Assembly: GCA_016464825.1 (NCBI GenBank)
Contig: JAEKNQ010000019.1
Location: forward strand, 186,001-250,000
Reading direction: 5' to 3'
Source of the DNA: Candidatus Dormiibacter inghamiae
GTDB lineage: Bacteria > Chloroflexota > Dormibacteria > Dormibacterales > Dormibacteraceae
DNA: 64,000 bases
The notes beneath the pieces were generated by a model. The model was given only the letters and a program-made list of their open reading frames with translations, ran no database searches and was not told the DNA's origin. This document shows, piece by piece, positions 16,731 to 24,975 of this stretch; the stretch's first letter is position 1; each line of letters starts with the position of its first letter. The position numbers were made by a program, and so were the translations under genes.

Positions 16731-17843
16731 TCAGTCCGTCGCCTCCAGCACACCCCTGGCGACGAGGACCCGCCGGATCAGGAATTCGTAGGCGAAGATC
16801 CCCACCGCACCGCCGATGAGCGGACCGACTATCGGGATCCAGAAGTAGCCGTTGACGCCGGGGAACGCGCTGTCGCCCCAGCCGGCAACGAAGGCGAGGA
16901 GGCGGGGACCGAAGTCACGGGCCGGGTTGATCGCGTAGCCGGCGTTGGGACCGTAAGACATGCCGATGGCGGCCACCGCCAGACCCACCAGCAATGGGGT
17001 GAGGTTGCTCTTGGGGGCCAGGTTGCGCCGGTCGCCCAGGGCGGCGACGAAGATTAGCAGGAAAGCAGTGCCGACGATCTGATCGACCAGCGGCCCGAAC
17101 CAACCGCCGTTGAAGTAGGGAGCGGGGGAGGTGGCGAATATCCCGAAAGTCCCCGCGTGACCGACATGCTTGGCGTTCTCGAAGCTGGAGATGGCGTCGT
17201 GGTAGACCAGCAACACCAGCGCCGCGCCGACGAACGCGCCGGCCACCTGGGCAAGCCAGTAGATCGGCAGCTTGGACCAGGGCGAGTCACCACGAAGAGT
17301 GAAGGCGAGGGTGACTGCAGGATTAATGTGGGCACCGGTCACACCACCGGCCACGTAGACGCCGAAGGTCACCGCCAGGGCCCAACCCCAGGTGATCAGG
17401 AGCCAGTCGCCGGCGGAGAGAAAGTTGTTGGCGCCACGGCCCGACTGGTTCAACGCGGCGACCGCTACTGCGACTACGCCGTCGCCAAACGCGATCAGGC
17501 AGAGCGTGCCGAAGAACTCGGCCAGCGCATCGCCGAAGATGCCGCTGAGGAGCCCGCCGGGTGCGTGCGTGGCCCGACCCGCCGATCGCACTCCTGCCTC
17601 ATCGACGGATGCCGCCGCTGCCCGCCCGGGCGGCACCTCAAGCTCGGACGATCTCGCCCCCACGTCTCCCGCGAGTGGCTCGCGCTGCTCGCCAGGCGTG
17701 CCTCCCAGATGCCCAGCGGGTGGCTCGCCGGTGGTGGCAGGCTCGGCGCCCACGTCCGGGAGTGACTCCGGCCGCTCGCCTGGTGTGCCTCCCAAGTGCC
17801 CGGCGAGTGGTTCGTCCCGCTCGATCTTGCCGCGTTCGTCCAT
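16731..17843 (-). CDS. glpF: Glycerol facilitator (aquaglyceroporin) with repeat-bearing N-terminal extension
   Basis: 370-residue MIP-family channel for glycerol uptake. Seen: two pore motifs, GAHINPAVT and [13 protein letters not shown]; the Asp after the second NPAR marks the glycerol branch. Six hydrophobic segments span about residues 105-365. The first 95 residues are unusual: a hydrophilic, Pro/Gly/Glu-rich stretch with imperfect repeats of the kind [13 protein letters not shown], absent from typical GlpF. ATG 17843 has GGGAGG seven bases upstream; the TTG two codons earlier is less likely. Its promoter carries an operator-like dyad. Confidence 0.9.
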   Translation of the reverse strand: MDERGKIERDEPLAGHLGGTPGERPESLPDVGAEPATTGEPPAGHLGGTPGEQREPLAGDVGARSSELEVPPGRAAAASVDEAGVRSAGRATHAPGGLLSGIFGDALAEFFGTLCLIAFGDGVVAVAVAALNQSGRGANNFLSAGDWLLITWGWALAVTFGVYVAGGVTGAHINPAVTLAFTLRGDSPWSKLPIYWLAQVAGAFVGAALVLLVYHDAISSFENAKHVGHAGTFGIFATSPAPYFNGGWFGPLVDQIVGTAFLLIFVAALGDRRNLAPKSNLTPLLVGLAVAAIGMSYGPNAGYAINPARDFGPRLLAFVAGWGDSAFPGVNGYFWIPIVGPLIGGAVGIFAYEFLIRRVLVARGVLEATD

Positions 17844-17902
17844 CAGCAATCCTCCCTTACTTGATGTCGACCTGCACAGCTGCAGGCAAATCCGGTCTCT
17901 CC

Positions 17903-17933
17903 GTTCTAGGCGTTGACACTAGTGCTTGTCAAC
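17903..17933 (-). promoter_or_regulatory. glpF-glpK promoter with overlapping inverted repeat
   Basis: On the minus strand TTGACA (17932-17927) and TAGAAC (17908-17903) are spaced 18 bases apart, giving a leader of about 55 bases. The -35 is one arm of an inverted repeat GTTGACA-N8-TGTCAAC (17912-17933), a probable repressor or activator site. A further stem CCTGCA-CAGC-TGCAGG lies in the leader near 17871-17886. Confidence 0.6.
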
Positions 17934-18009
17934 TCGGTCGCGCTCAAGATGGTGCTCGACGCTAACCGGGACACTAGCTGAAGTCCTGGATATTTATGCC
18001 ACAGCCTTA

Positions 18010-18781
18010 GGCAGCATGCATGACCTCCTCGAGCCAAGGTTGAAGGTGCGCCGAGAACTGGCCGGCGCCCGGCACGGCGCTGAGCGAGAACCACCGGGTA
18101 CTGGCTCCCGACCTGCGCGGCCACGGGCGGGCCGGATCAACGATAGCAGCTCTACCTCGGGGCCTTGCTCTGCCAGGTGGCGGGCGCGCCGGCAATGGTG
18201 GCTGGTAAACTCGATGGGCGCCCTCATCTCCGTCCTGCAGGCGGCCCGGGAGTCGGCCGACCGTGTCAGCGCTGCTGCTCGTCGACCCAGCTCTCCCCTG
18301 GGCTGGGCGCCGGCGCTTCGACTACGCCGTTTGGGCCGCGTTTGGTTCCCTCCTGCTGCCCCGTGTGGCCGAGCGAGGTGTCCCTCTTAGGAGGCGGCGA
18401 CTGGGTGCCGAGAGGAACGTCCGGAGTCACTGGCCATGATCTGCGCCGATCCCGGCCGCGTGCGGCCAAAGGTCTTTCAAATGCACGTGGAGCTCTCGGA
18501 AAAGGAGAGCCGGGTGCCTGACTACAGCCGCTCGATTCTCAGGATGCTGGCCAGCCTCCGCTTCGACCCCAGCTATCGGACGCTCGAGTGCCCGGTCTGC
18601 ATCCTCCGGGGCGATCGCGACTGGCGGGTTCCTGTCGCATTCTTGCTGGTCTGGGGCAGCGCTACGGCTGCCCGGTCGACGTGCTGCCCGGCGTCGGCCA
18701 CGTGTCGATGCTGGAGGTGCCCGTACTCTGCAGCCAGACTGCTCTGAAGCGGCTGCCTAGGCCTCTCAACGCCGGTCGCTA
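18010..18781 (+). pseudogene. Decayed alpha/beta-hydrolase gene
   Basis: This 980-base stretch between glpF and the next methyltransferase has no intact gene, but pieces of an alpha/beta-hydrolase appear in order in changing frames. Seen: ALSENHRVLAPDLRGHG near 18080, the nucleophile elbow NSMGALIS at 18208-18231, LLLVDPALPWAG near 18280, ECPVCILRGDRDWRVP with the acid Asp near 18617, and LPGVGHVSMLEVP with the His near 18700. At least four frame changes and several internal stops separate them. All three catalytic residues are still recognisable, so decay is probably recent. The remainder of 17934-18009 shows nothing I recognise. Confidence 0.75.
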
Positions 18782-18821
18782 GTAAAGGCAGCCTGGGACC
18801 GGTAGGCTGGGGCCAGGATTC

Positions 18822-19475
18822 GTGGCCGAAGAAGCAAAGCTCAGCGCACATCCCGCGACGCGGGTCACCCGCGGCCACGGCTTGCTGGAGGGCTTCCTGG
18901 CTCGCCAGCGCATGCGGCGGGCAGACCGTCTCATCTCGCCCGCACACCGTCGGGGCAGGATTCTGGACATCGGCTGCGGCACCTATCCCCTCTTCCTGAG
19001 CTTGGCCAAGTTCGGCGATCGCGTCGGCTTGGACCGCGTCTCCGCGGAGGTGCAAGCAGAGTGGGCGGCACACGGAGTGCGCCTCTTGGACCACGACGTG
19101 GAGCAGGATGCGCGGCTGCCCTATGCCAACGAGTCATACGAGGTGGTGACCATGCTGGCTGTGTTCGAACACCTCTCAGACGACACACTGCTGAAGGTGC
19201 TGCGCGAGGTGCATCGCCTGCTCAAGCCGGGCGGTCAGTACATCATGACGACGCCAGCGCGCAGGACGTTTCACCTTCTCAACTGGATGGCCCGGGTGGG
19301 CCTGCTCAGCAGTGACGAGATCGCCGAACACCACAGGACCTACGGTCACCAAGAGATCCGGGAGATCCTGGTCCAGGCCGGCTTTCCGACCGACTGCATT
19401 CGCCTCGGCTACTTCGAGCTGGGGCTCAATAACTGGGCGGTGGCCACGAAACCAGCGAGCCTGACGCCGGCGTAG
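18822..19475 (+). CDS. SAM-dependent class I methyltransferase
   Basis: 217-residue Methyltransf_11-type enzyme. Seen: SAM-binding ILDIGCGTYPLF (about 47-58), acidic loop D in HDVEQDARLPYANESYEVV, VFEHL motif and LLKPGGQYIMTTP. The acceptor is unknown; similar enzymes act in lipid and polysaccharide modification, and the polysaccharide locus begins 3 kb downstream. GTG 18822 is the only reasonable start before the SAM motif. A weak TAGGCT lies 13 bases upstream. Confidence 0.8.
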   Translation: MAEEAKLSAHPATRVTRGHGLLEGFLARQRMRRADRLISPAHRRGRILDIGCGTYPLFLSLAKFGDRVGLDRVSAEVQAEWAAHGVRLLDHDVEQDARLPYANESYEVVTMLAVFEHLSDDTLLKVLREVHRLLKPGGQYIMTTPARRTFHLLNWMARVGLLSSDEIAEHHRTYGHQEIREILVQAGFPTDCIRLGYFELGLNNWAVATKPASLTPA

Positions 19476-19476
19476 A

Positions 19477-19503
19477 GCCGCCAGGCGAAGGAGCGCTGGC
19501 GGC
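19477..19503 (+). terminator. Hairpin after methyltransferase gene
   Basis: GCCGCCAG (19477-19484) pairs with CTGGCGGC (19496-19503) around an 11-base loop, one base past the stop codon. There is no T-tract. Confidence 0.4.
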
Positions 19504-19540
19504 GCTGGTGCCGCCCGGGCTCTGCGGGTGGGACCGAGAG

Positions 19541-19791
19541 TCAAAGCACTCGTCCAACCAGCGGAGGCTTGGAGCGGCGGATAGCGGCGACGACAATGTC
19601 CATCCACACCGGAACGCCGACTTGCAGTCGGTGAAGCCTTCGCGACTCGGCGATCAAGCCAGCAATGCCGTGTGTCGTGAAGGCAGCAGCCCAACGATGG
19701 ACAGACCGCCGGCAGACGCCCAGCCGGGAAACAGCCGTCTCGACCCCTCGTCCTGGAAGAGCCGCACGCCCCGCGTTCGGGCGCCGTACAT
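19541..19791 (-). pseudogene. IS481-like transposase N-terminal fragment, frameshifted
   Basis: The 510 bases between the methyltransferase and lepA hold no intact gene. On the minus strand a frame starting MYGARTRGVRLFQDEG changes frame near 19745 into an HTH-like block, SRLGVCRRSVHRWAAAF, followed by GIAGLIAESRRLHR and then VPVWMDIVVAAIRRSKPP. The order HTH, 'GxAGL', 'SRRxHR' and 'VPxWxxxxVxAxRRxxP' matches the N-terminal part of IS481-family transposases (family knowledge; no search was run). The DDE catalytic part is absent, so this is a truncated relic. I see no clear terminal inverted repeats. 19792-19988 has nothing else recognisable. Confidence 0.5.
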
Positions 19792-19988
19792 TGTCAAGCC
19801 TCGGCCGACCGTCGGCCTTGCTGGGGCGCCCGTTCTGGGTTGCCAAGAACACGAACCCAGGCCCCTCCTGATGGTGCTGCCGACGAAGATATCGCCGCGG
19901 GTCCGATGGAGCCGTGTTGTGGCTGGCGTTCGGCATGGACGGACCGTATCGCTGGCTGTGCCATATGAATCCAGGAATCTCAACTAGC

Positions 19989-21794
19989 ATGGAGCCGGTG
20001 CCGCAGTCCCTGACCCGCAACTTCTGCATCATCGCGCACATCGACCACGGCAAGTCCACATTGGCGGACCGACTTCTGGAGAAGACGGGGGCCGTCAGCC
20101 GCAGGGAGCTCACCGATCAACATCTGGACACACTGGATCTGGAACGCGAGCGCGGTATCACCATCAAGCTCCAGGCCGTGAGGATGAGCTACCAGGCCGC
20201 CGACCGACAGATTTACGAGCTGAATTTGATTGACACTCCGGGCCATGTGGATTTTTCCTATGAAGTCTCGCGCTCGCTGGCCGCCTGTGAAGGCGCACTA
20301 CTGGTGGTGGACGCCGCTCAGGGGATCGAGGCCCAAACGCTGGCCACCCTCTACCAAGCTGTGGAGGCGGACCTGCACATAGTCCCAGTGGTCAACAAGA
20401 TCGACCTCGACGCCGCTCAACCGGATCTGGTGGCGGAGGAAGTCGTCCAGGTCACCGGTATCAAACGCGAAAACGTCATCTTCACCTCCGCCAAGCAGGG
20501 CATAGGCATCGACGACATCCTGGAGGCGATCGTGTCGCAGGTGCCGGCGCCTGTTGGGGAACCAGCGAAGCCGCTGCGGGCGCTGGTCTTCGACTCTCAC
20601 TACGACGCCTACAGGGGTGTCATCGTCTATGTCCGAGTTGTCGACGGCGAGATCCGACCGGGCATGAAGGTGCGCATGATGAACACGGGATCTGTGCACG
20701 AGGTGGACGAGGTGGGTTGGTTCACTCCCGGCATGCACGCCGGCCGGGTGCTGACGACGGGCGAGGTGGGCTACTTGACAGCCGCCATTAAGAATGTCAA
20801 CTCAGCTCGGGTCGGCGATACTGTCACTGACGAGCGCCACCCCGCCGGGGGACCGCTGCCCGGCTACCGGGCGGTGAAGCCAATGGTCTACGCCGGGATT
20901 TTCCCGACGGAGTCTGACGGCTACCAGGACTTGAAGGAGGCGCTGGATAAGTTCCAGCTGAACGACGCGTCTTTAGTCTTCGCGGCGGAGAACTCCGCTG
21001 CTCTGGGCTTCGGTTTCCGCTGCGGTTTTCTCGGTCTGCTCCACATGGAGATCGTGCAGGAGAGGCTGGAGCGCGAGTTCAATCTGGATCTCATCACGAC
21101 CGCACCGACAGTGGAATATCGGGTCTACCTGAAAAAGGGCGGGATGCAGGTGGTCGACAACCCGGCACACCTGCCTGACCCGACAGCGATTGAGTACCTG
21201 GAGGAACCGTTCGTCCGCGCTTCGGTGATGACGCCAAGCCAGTTCGTGGGCGCGATGATGGAGCTCTGCCAGGAGCGGCGGGGTCAGTTCAAGAACCTTG
21301 AGCACCAGGTGGGTGAAAGGGTGCTGCTGGATTATCAGCTGCCGCTGGGCGAGATCATCCACGATTTCTACGACCAGCTGAAGTCGCGTTCGCGAGGTTA
21401 CGCATCGCTCGACTACGAGCTAAGCGGATTCCGGCGCGGCGATCTGGTCAAGCTGGACCTGCTCGTGGCGGGCGAGCCGGTGGATGCGCTGTCAATGATC
21501 GTTGACCGCGCGAAGGCCGCCCAGCACGGTCGCCGGCTGACCGAGAAGCTGAAAACGATCATCCCCCGCCAGCTCTTCGAGGTGCCGATTCAGGCAGCGA
21601 TCGGGGGCAAGGTCGTAGCTCGAGAGACGGTCTCGGCTCAACGCAAGGATGTGACCGCCAAGTGCTACGGCGGCGACATCAGCCGCAAGCGAAAGCTGCT
21701 CGAGAAGCAGAAGGAAGGAAAGAAGCGCATGAAACGCGTGGGCAGCGTGGAGATTCCGCAGGAGGCCTTCATGGCGGTCCTGTCGCTGGACTAA
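19989..21794 (+). CDS. lepA: Elongation factor 4 (LepA), ribosomal back-translocase GTPase
   Basis: 601-residue translational GTPase, the standard LepA length. It binds stalled or mis-translocated ribosomes and helps 30S assembly. Seen: G1 AHIDHGKST (about 16-24), G3 DTPGH, G4 NKIDL, the EF-G-like middle domains with [14 protein letters not shown], and the LepA-specific C-terminal domain with [25 protein letters not shown] 19989 is chosen because [17 protein letters not shown] aligns with family starts; the frame extends to 19914 without homology. No partner gene is adjacent; hemW, which often neighbours lepA, is 26 kb away. Confidence 0.95.
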   Translation: MEPVPQSLTRNFCIIAHIDHGKSTLADRLLEKTGAVSRRELTDQHLDTLDLERERGITIKLQAVRMSYQAADRQIYELNLIDTPGHVDFSYEVSRSLAACEGALLVVDAAQGIEAQTLATLYQAVEADLHIVPVVNKIDLDAAQPDLVAEEVVQVTGIKRENVIFTSAKQGIGIDDILEAIVSQVPAPVGEPAKPLRALVFDSHYDAYRGVIVYVRVVDGEIRPGMKVRMMNTGSVHEVDEVGWFTPGMHAGRVLTTGEVGYLTAAIKNVNSARVGDTVTDERHPAGGPLPGYRAVKPMVYAGIFPTESDGYQDLKEALDKFQLNDASLVFAAENSAALGFGFRCGFLGLLHMEIVQERLEREFNLDLITTAPTVEYRVYLKKGGMQVVDNPAHLPDPTAIEYLEEPFVRASVMTPSQFVGAMMELCQERRGQFKNLEHQVGERVLLDYQLPLGEIIHDFYDQLKSRSRGYASLDYELSGFRRGDLVKLDLLVAGEPVDALSMIVDRAKAAQHGRRLTEKLKTIIPRQLFEVPIQAAIGGKVVARETVSAQRKDVTAKCYGGDISRKRKLLEKQKEGKKRMKRVGSVEIPQEAFMAVLSLD

Positions 21795-21929
21795 GAATCG
21801 AGCTAGGCGGTTGGCTGCCTGCGACCTTTACGACGCGGTGCTGCTCGGCCTCGGAATGTCGTTCTACCGCGAGTTATAGGAAGACCAGCCCCACGGCCGC
21901 GCGCCGGCAATGTCGGCGGCCGGTTGAAT

Positions 21930-21949
21930 CGGGGAGTTCCGGCTCCCCG
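21930..21949 (+). terminator. Hairpin downstream of lepA
   Basis: CGGGGAG (21930-21936) pairs with CTCCCCG (21943-21949). It is 135 bases past the lepA stop, with no T-tract. The rest of 21795-22021 has only a 22-codon fragment that ends SFYREL, which I cannot assign. Confidence 0.35.
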
Positions 21950-22005
21950 CCCAGCGTCCAGTGCTGACCGGAGGTTGAAAGAGCTGGGCGGAAAAGGAAG
22001 ACGGT

Positions 22006-22011
22006 TAGGAT
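22006..22011 (+). promoter_or_regulatory. -10 box at the start of the polysaccharide locus
   Basis: TAGGAT, ten bases before ATG 22022; no ribosome-binding site lies in between. Confidence 0.35.
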
Positions 22012-22021
22012 TGGCAGCAAC

Positions 22022-22567
22022 ATGGAGCCCACCGATCAACGGCCGGCTGGCAGGCCCCAGCTGGAGGGAACGCAAGCGGCCGAAGCGCCCCCGGTGCTGA
22101 TCGGTGCGGACATCGACGCGACGGCGTTGGTCAATGAGATCAAGGCCGACGTGCAGCGCAAGGCGGAGCAGGGGCTATATCCGCCCGACCTCCTGACCGA
22201 GCTCAAAGCCGGCTCAGACCCGGTCCTGGCCGCGGCCCTGGACGTTCAAGATGCCGCCGGCTTCTCGACCGTAGTTCCCGTCACCCGGCCGGTCCGGGCC
22301 AGCCTGCGGTACGTCGCTCCCAGCGTCGTTCTGTTCAAGCGCCTAACGACTAAAGGCCTTGGTTGGTACACCAAGTGGATGGTCGAACAGACTCATCATT
22401 TCGCAACGGCGTCCGCCGCCGCGACATCGGCCATCGCGGAGCGGCTTGCCAGGCACGACGAGGAGTTGGCACGCGGCAGGCAACGCCACCAGGCACTGGA
22501 ACGCCGGGTCGAGAGTTTGGAGGCAAGGCTGGCCCATCCAGGGTCGACGGACGATATAGGCGGATAG
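22022..22567 (+). CDS. Stand-alone copy of the N-terminal module of the locus methyltransferase
   Basis: 181-residue soluble protein without a known domain name. It aligns by eye with residues 25-145 of the methyltransferase at 28613-29758. Shared patterns: ID-x-TAL-x-x-E followed by a basic/acidic stretch and YPP-(D/E)-L, and later a LVKR/LFKR block with WYT and a heptad-rich helix. The last 60 residues (AERLARHDEELARG...RRVESLEARL) are a likely coiled coil. No catalytic motif is visible. It may be a scaffold or length-control partner for chain-capping enzymes; this is inference from the shared module and from its place at the head of the export locus. Confidence 0.7.
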   Translation: MEPTDQRPAGRPQLEGTQAAEAPPVLIGADIDATALVNEIKADVQRKAEQGLYPPDLLTELKAGSDPVLAAALDVQDAAGFSTVVPVTRPVRASLRYVAPSVVLFKRLTTKGLGWYTKWMVEQTHHFATASAAATSAIAERLARHDEELARGRQRHQALERRVESLEARLAHPGSTDDIGG

Positions 22568-22620
22568 GCCCTGATCGGGCGCGAGCCGAGGCCGGGTGGT
22601 TGGCCGGGAGCTGGCATGTG

Positions 22621-22944
22621 ATTGATGGGCGTCCCCGAACAGACGTCTGCCCGTCCCTGCGAATGCCGTTGGTCACTCCAGGCTATCACGAGAGAGTGCT
22701 CGGCGGAGCGGAGCTACGCCCCCGCCGGTGACGTCGGCCAGTATCTCTGCCGGGAGGCCAACGTCTGCCTCTGGTTCGCGAATTGTCCCGAGTTCGAGGC
22801 TATTCTCGACCCTCTGCAGAATGACTCCAGTTGGTCACAAAACTGGGGGGCGGCTAGGCAAATGTGTTGGCGCGGTACACCTGGGAAGTGGTGTTGAGGC
22901 GCCTCCAAGCAGCCCTGGCTGATACCGGCGTACCAGGACTGTGA
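22621..22944 (+). pseudogene. Family 4 glycosyltransferase remnant with internal deletion
   Basis: Between the 181-residue protein and the next glycosyltransferase, three frames carry successive pieces of a GT4 enzyme. MPLVTPGYHERVLGGAEL (from 22663) matches the N-terminal nucleotide-sugar glycine-rich start. NVCLWFANCPEFEAILD (about 22760-22812) matches GGLWFSIYPEFEEVLD near the end of the intact enzyme at 27369-28616. YTWEVVLRRLQAALAD with its stop (22876-22944) matches that enzyme's YSWPAVLSRLETAL. About 300 central residues are gone and at least two frameshifts are present. The surviving TGA overlaps the GTG of the following gene, a relic of operon coupling. Confidence 0.72.
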
Positions 22945-24035
22945 GCGATGGGTTGGCTGTCGACCAGTTCGTCCCGGCTCTGTTGCCTCACGACGCGGTG
23001 GGCGCGCACACGCTGGAGAGCAGGCGCGCCTTCCGTGAAGCCGGCCTATCAACAACCATTTGGGCGCGCACAATCCACCACCAGTACGCCGGTGAGGCGC
23101 GACCGTACCGTCAGTTCGGCCGACTGGCAGCACGCTCGAGCCAGCGGCGGCTGCTGCTCTACCAGTCAGCCGCCATCTCCCATGGGATTGTGGACTACCT
23201 TTTGAAGCGCCCAGAGCCCAAGTCAATCAGTTATCACAACCTAACGCCGCCCGAGTTTTACGATCGCTTCTCTCCGAGCGTTGCGGCGGAACTGCGAGAG
23301 GCGGCTTTCGAACTAGCCAGGCTGGCGCCACTCGTAAGGGTGGCGACCGCCGATTCGGAATTCAACGCGACCGACCTTAAGAAGCTGGGAGTGCCGGATG
23401 TCCGTGTGATCCCTCCTTACATAGCTGCCGGGGACCGGCTTCCGGTGGATCAAGCCGAGGTGACGCGTCTGCGCGCCGGCAAGCGGGGTCCCGCGCTACT
23501 CTTCGTCGGTCGCCTGGTCCCGAACAAGAACCACCAGCAGCTGATCCGGCTGGTCGCGACCCTGCGAGCTGGCTGGAACGCCCACGCCAAGCTCTACCTG
23601 GTCGGCCCGGCCGGGCCGACGACCAACGCGGCCGACCTGCAGCGCTTAGCGACCCGGTTGGCACCTGCTGGTGTGATATTCATGGGCTCGGTCGGGGCAG
23701 CCCAGCTGCGGGCCCTCTACGAGGTCGCCGACGTCTTTGTCTCCATGTCGGAACACGAAGGATTTGGCGTTCCACTCGTAGAGGCAATGCTGGCGCGTCT
23801 ACCGGTGGTGGCCCTGGAACGTGGAGCGGTCGGGGAGACCCTCGGAGGCAGCGGGGTGCTCCTGCGCTCTTCCGAGCTCACATTTGCCGCGGCAATGGTG
23901 GCACGCGTGATCGAGGATGAAGCTCTTCGAAACCGGCTGATCGAGGGTCAGGTTCAGCGGGCAAGGGAGCTGCAAAGCGTTCCCCGTGATGACCTGCTCG
24001 TGGCGGCCGCGAGAGCGGCTGCAGTCGGCGCCTGA
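22941..24035 (+). CDS. GT4-family glycosyltransferase
   Basis: 364-residue GT-B fold enzyme that adds a sugar during polysaccharide synthesis. Seen: LLFVGRLVPNKNHQQLIRL (about 188-206, donor domain start) and EHEGFGVPLVEAM (about 273-285), the EX7E motif of retaining GT4 enzymes. The N-terminal pattern LPHDAVGAHT...RRAFREAGL is shared with the paralogue at 26260-27360. The start GTG 22941 overlaps the stop of the decayed glycosyltransferase upstream. No membrane segments, so it is cytoplasmic. Sugar specificity cannot be read from sequence; mannose or a GDP-mannose-derived 6-deoxyhexose fits the gmd gene of the locus. Confidence 0.85.
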   Translation: MSDGLAVDQFVPALLPHDAVGAHTLESRRAFREAGLSTTIWARTIHHQYAGEARPYRQFGRLAARSSQRRLLLYQSAAISHGIVDYLLKRPEPKSISYHNLTPPEFYDRFSPSVAAELREAAFELARLAPLVRVATADSEFNATDLKKLGVPDVRVIPPYIAAGDRLPVDQAEVTRLRAGKRGPALLFVGRLVPNKNHQQLIRLVATLRAGWNAHAKLYLVGPAGPTTNAADLQRLATRLAPAGVIFMGSVGAAQLRALYEVADVFVSMSEHEGFGVPLVEAMLARLPVVALERGAVGETLGGSGVLLRSSELTFAAAMVARVIEDEALRNRLIEGQVQRARELQSVPRDDLLVAAARAAAVGA

Positions 24036-24138
24036 TTGCAACATAGTCGGCAGATTGGCATGGTCAGTTCGCGGCAATTCTTCATTCTGCTCGCGTAGGA
24101 CCTATTAAGGAACCCAGACCAATCTCAGATCGGACCGG

Positions 24139-24144
24139 TATCAT
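24139..24144 (+). promoter_or_regulatory. -10 box of wzm-wzt
   Basis: TATCAT, nine bases before ATG 24154. The 118-base gap before wzm suggests an independent promoter. Confidence 0.35.
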
Positions 24145-24153
24145 CAGCGCCGG

Positions 24154-24975
24154 ATGGCCACCACAGTAATCAGGAGTACGCGGCGACGCCCCGGGCTGGT
24201 TGCCGAGTTGAGATCGATGGTACGCCACCGCGACCTGCTCTGGCTGCTCACTCGGAAAGATCTTCGCCTCAAGTACAAGGGAACGGCACTGGGTTTTTTG
24301 TGGTCACTGCTGAACCCACTGCTCCTGATGCTTGTATATTCTTTCGTCTTCACCATCATCGCCCGCTTTCCGGTGCCGCGATATCCGGTGTTCCTGCTTG
24401 CCGGCATTCTGCCGTGGAACACCTTTGCGATCGCGACCTCCTCAGCGGCGACGACCATCATTGGCAACGGCAACCTCATCCGGCGGGTTCGGTTCCCGCG
24501 CGAGTTCCTGCCTTTGGCCTCGGTGCTCTCCAGCGCAGTGAACTTGACCCTCAGTCTCGGCATTCTGCTGGTATTCGCTCTCTACTTTCACCAGCCGCTA
24601 GGCCTCCCTTTGCTGGCACTGCCGATGCTTCTTGTCTTCCAGATGATCTTCACGGCTGGCGTGGCTTTGATCCTCGCTGCTGTCACGGTTTACCTGCGGG
24701 ATGTCGAGAACCTGGTCGGCGTGTTCCTTACTGTGATGTTCTTTCTCACGCCGATCCTGTACCCACTCACGGCGCTGGGTGGACACAAGTCCGCTTATTT
24801 CGTCCGGCTGAACCCTATGGCCTGGCTGATCACTGATTACCAGGCGATCTGGCACGAGAACCGCTGGCCCGACCCCATACAGACGGCCGCGTTCGGGATT
24901 CTTTCCGGTGTCATGCTGATGGGCGGGTGGCTGCTTTTCCGGCGACTCGAGCAGCGCTTCGCCGAGGAGGTCTAG
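24154..24975 (+). CDS. wzm: ABC-2 type polysaccharide export permease Wzm
   Basis: 273-residue inner-membrane subunit of the exporter for undecaprenyl-linked polysaccharide. Seen: the amphipathic N-terminal region with LLTRKDLRLKYKGTALGFLWSLLNPLLLM (family signature, about 30-58), six hydrophobic segments, NPM near residue 223 (LNPMAWLITDYQ) and the typical C-terminal helix LLFRRLEQRFAEEV. It overlaps the wzt start by one base (TAGTG). Homologues export O-antigen, teichoic acid or arabinogalactan precursors; the neighbouring glycosyltransferases point to a heteropolymer. Confidence 0.9.
   Translation: MATTVIRSTRRRPGLVAELRSMVRHRDLLWLLTRKDLRLKYKGTALGFLWSLLNPLLLMLVYSFVFTIIARFPVPRYPVFLLAGILPWNTFAIATSSAATTIIGNGNLIRRVRFPREFLPLASVLSSAVNLTLSLGILLVFALYFHQPLGLPLLALPMLLVFQMIFTAGVALILAAVTVYLRDVENLVGVFLTVMFFLTPILYPLTALGGHKSAYFVRLNPMAWLITDYQAIWHENRWPDPIQTAAFGILSGVMLMGGWLLFRRLEQRFAEEV

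Noticed and set aside
21830-21880. 22-codon fragment after lepA as a small gene
   Set aside because: Only a TTG start without ribosome-binding site and no recognisable family; probably a gene scrap or chance frame.
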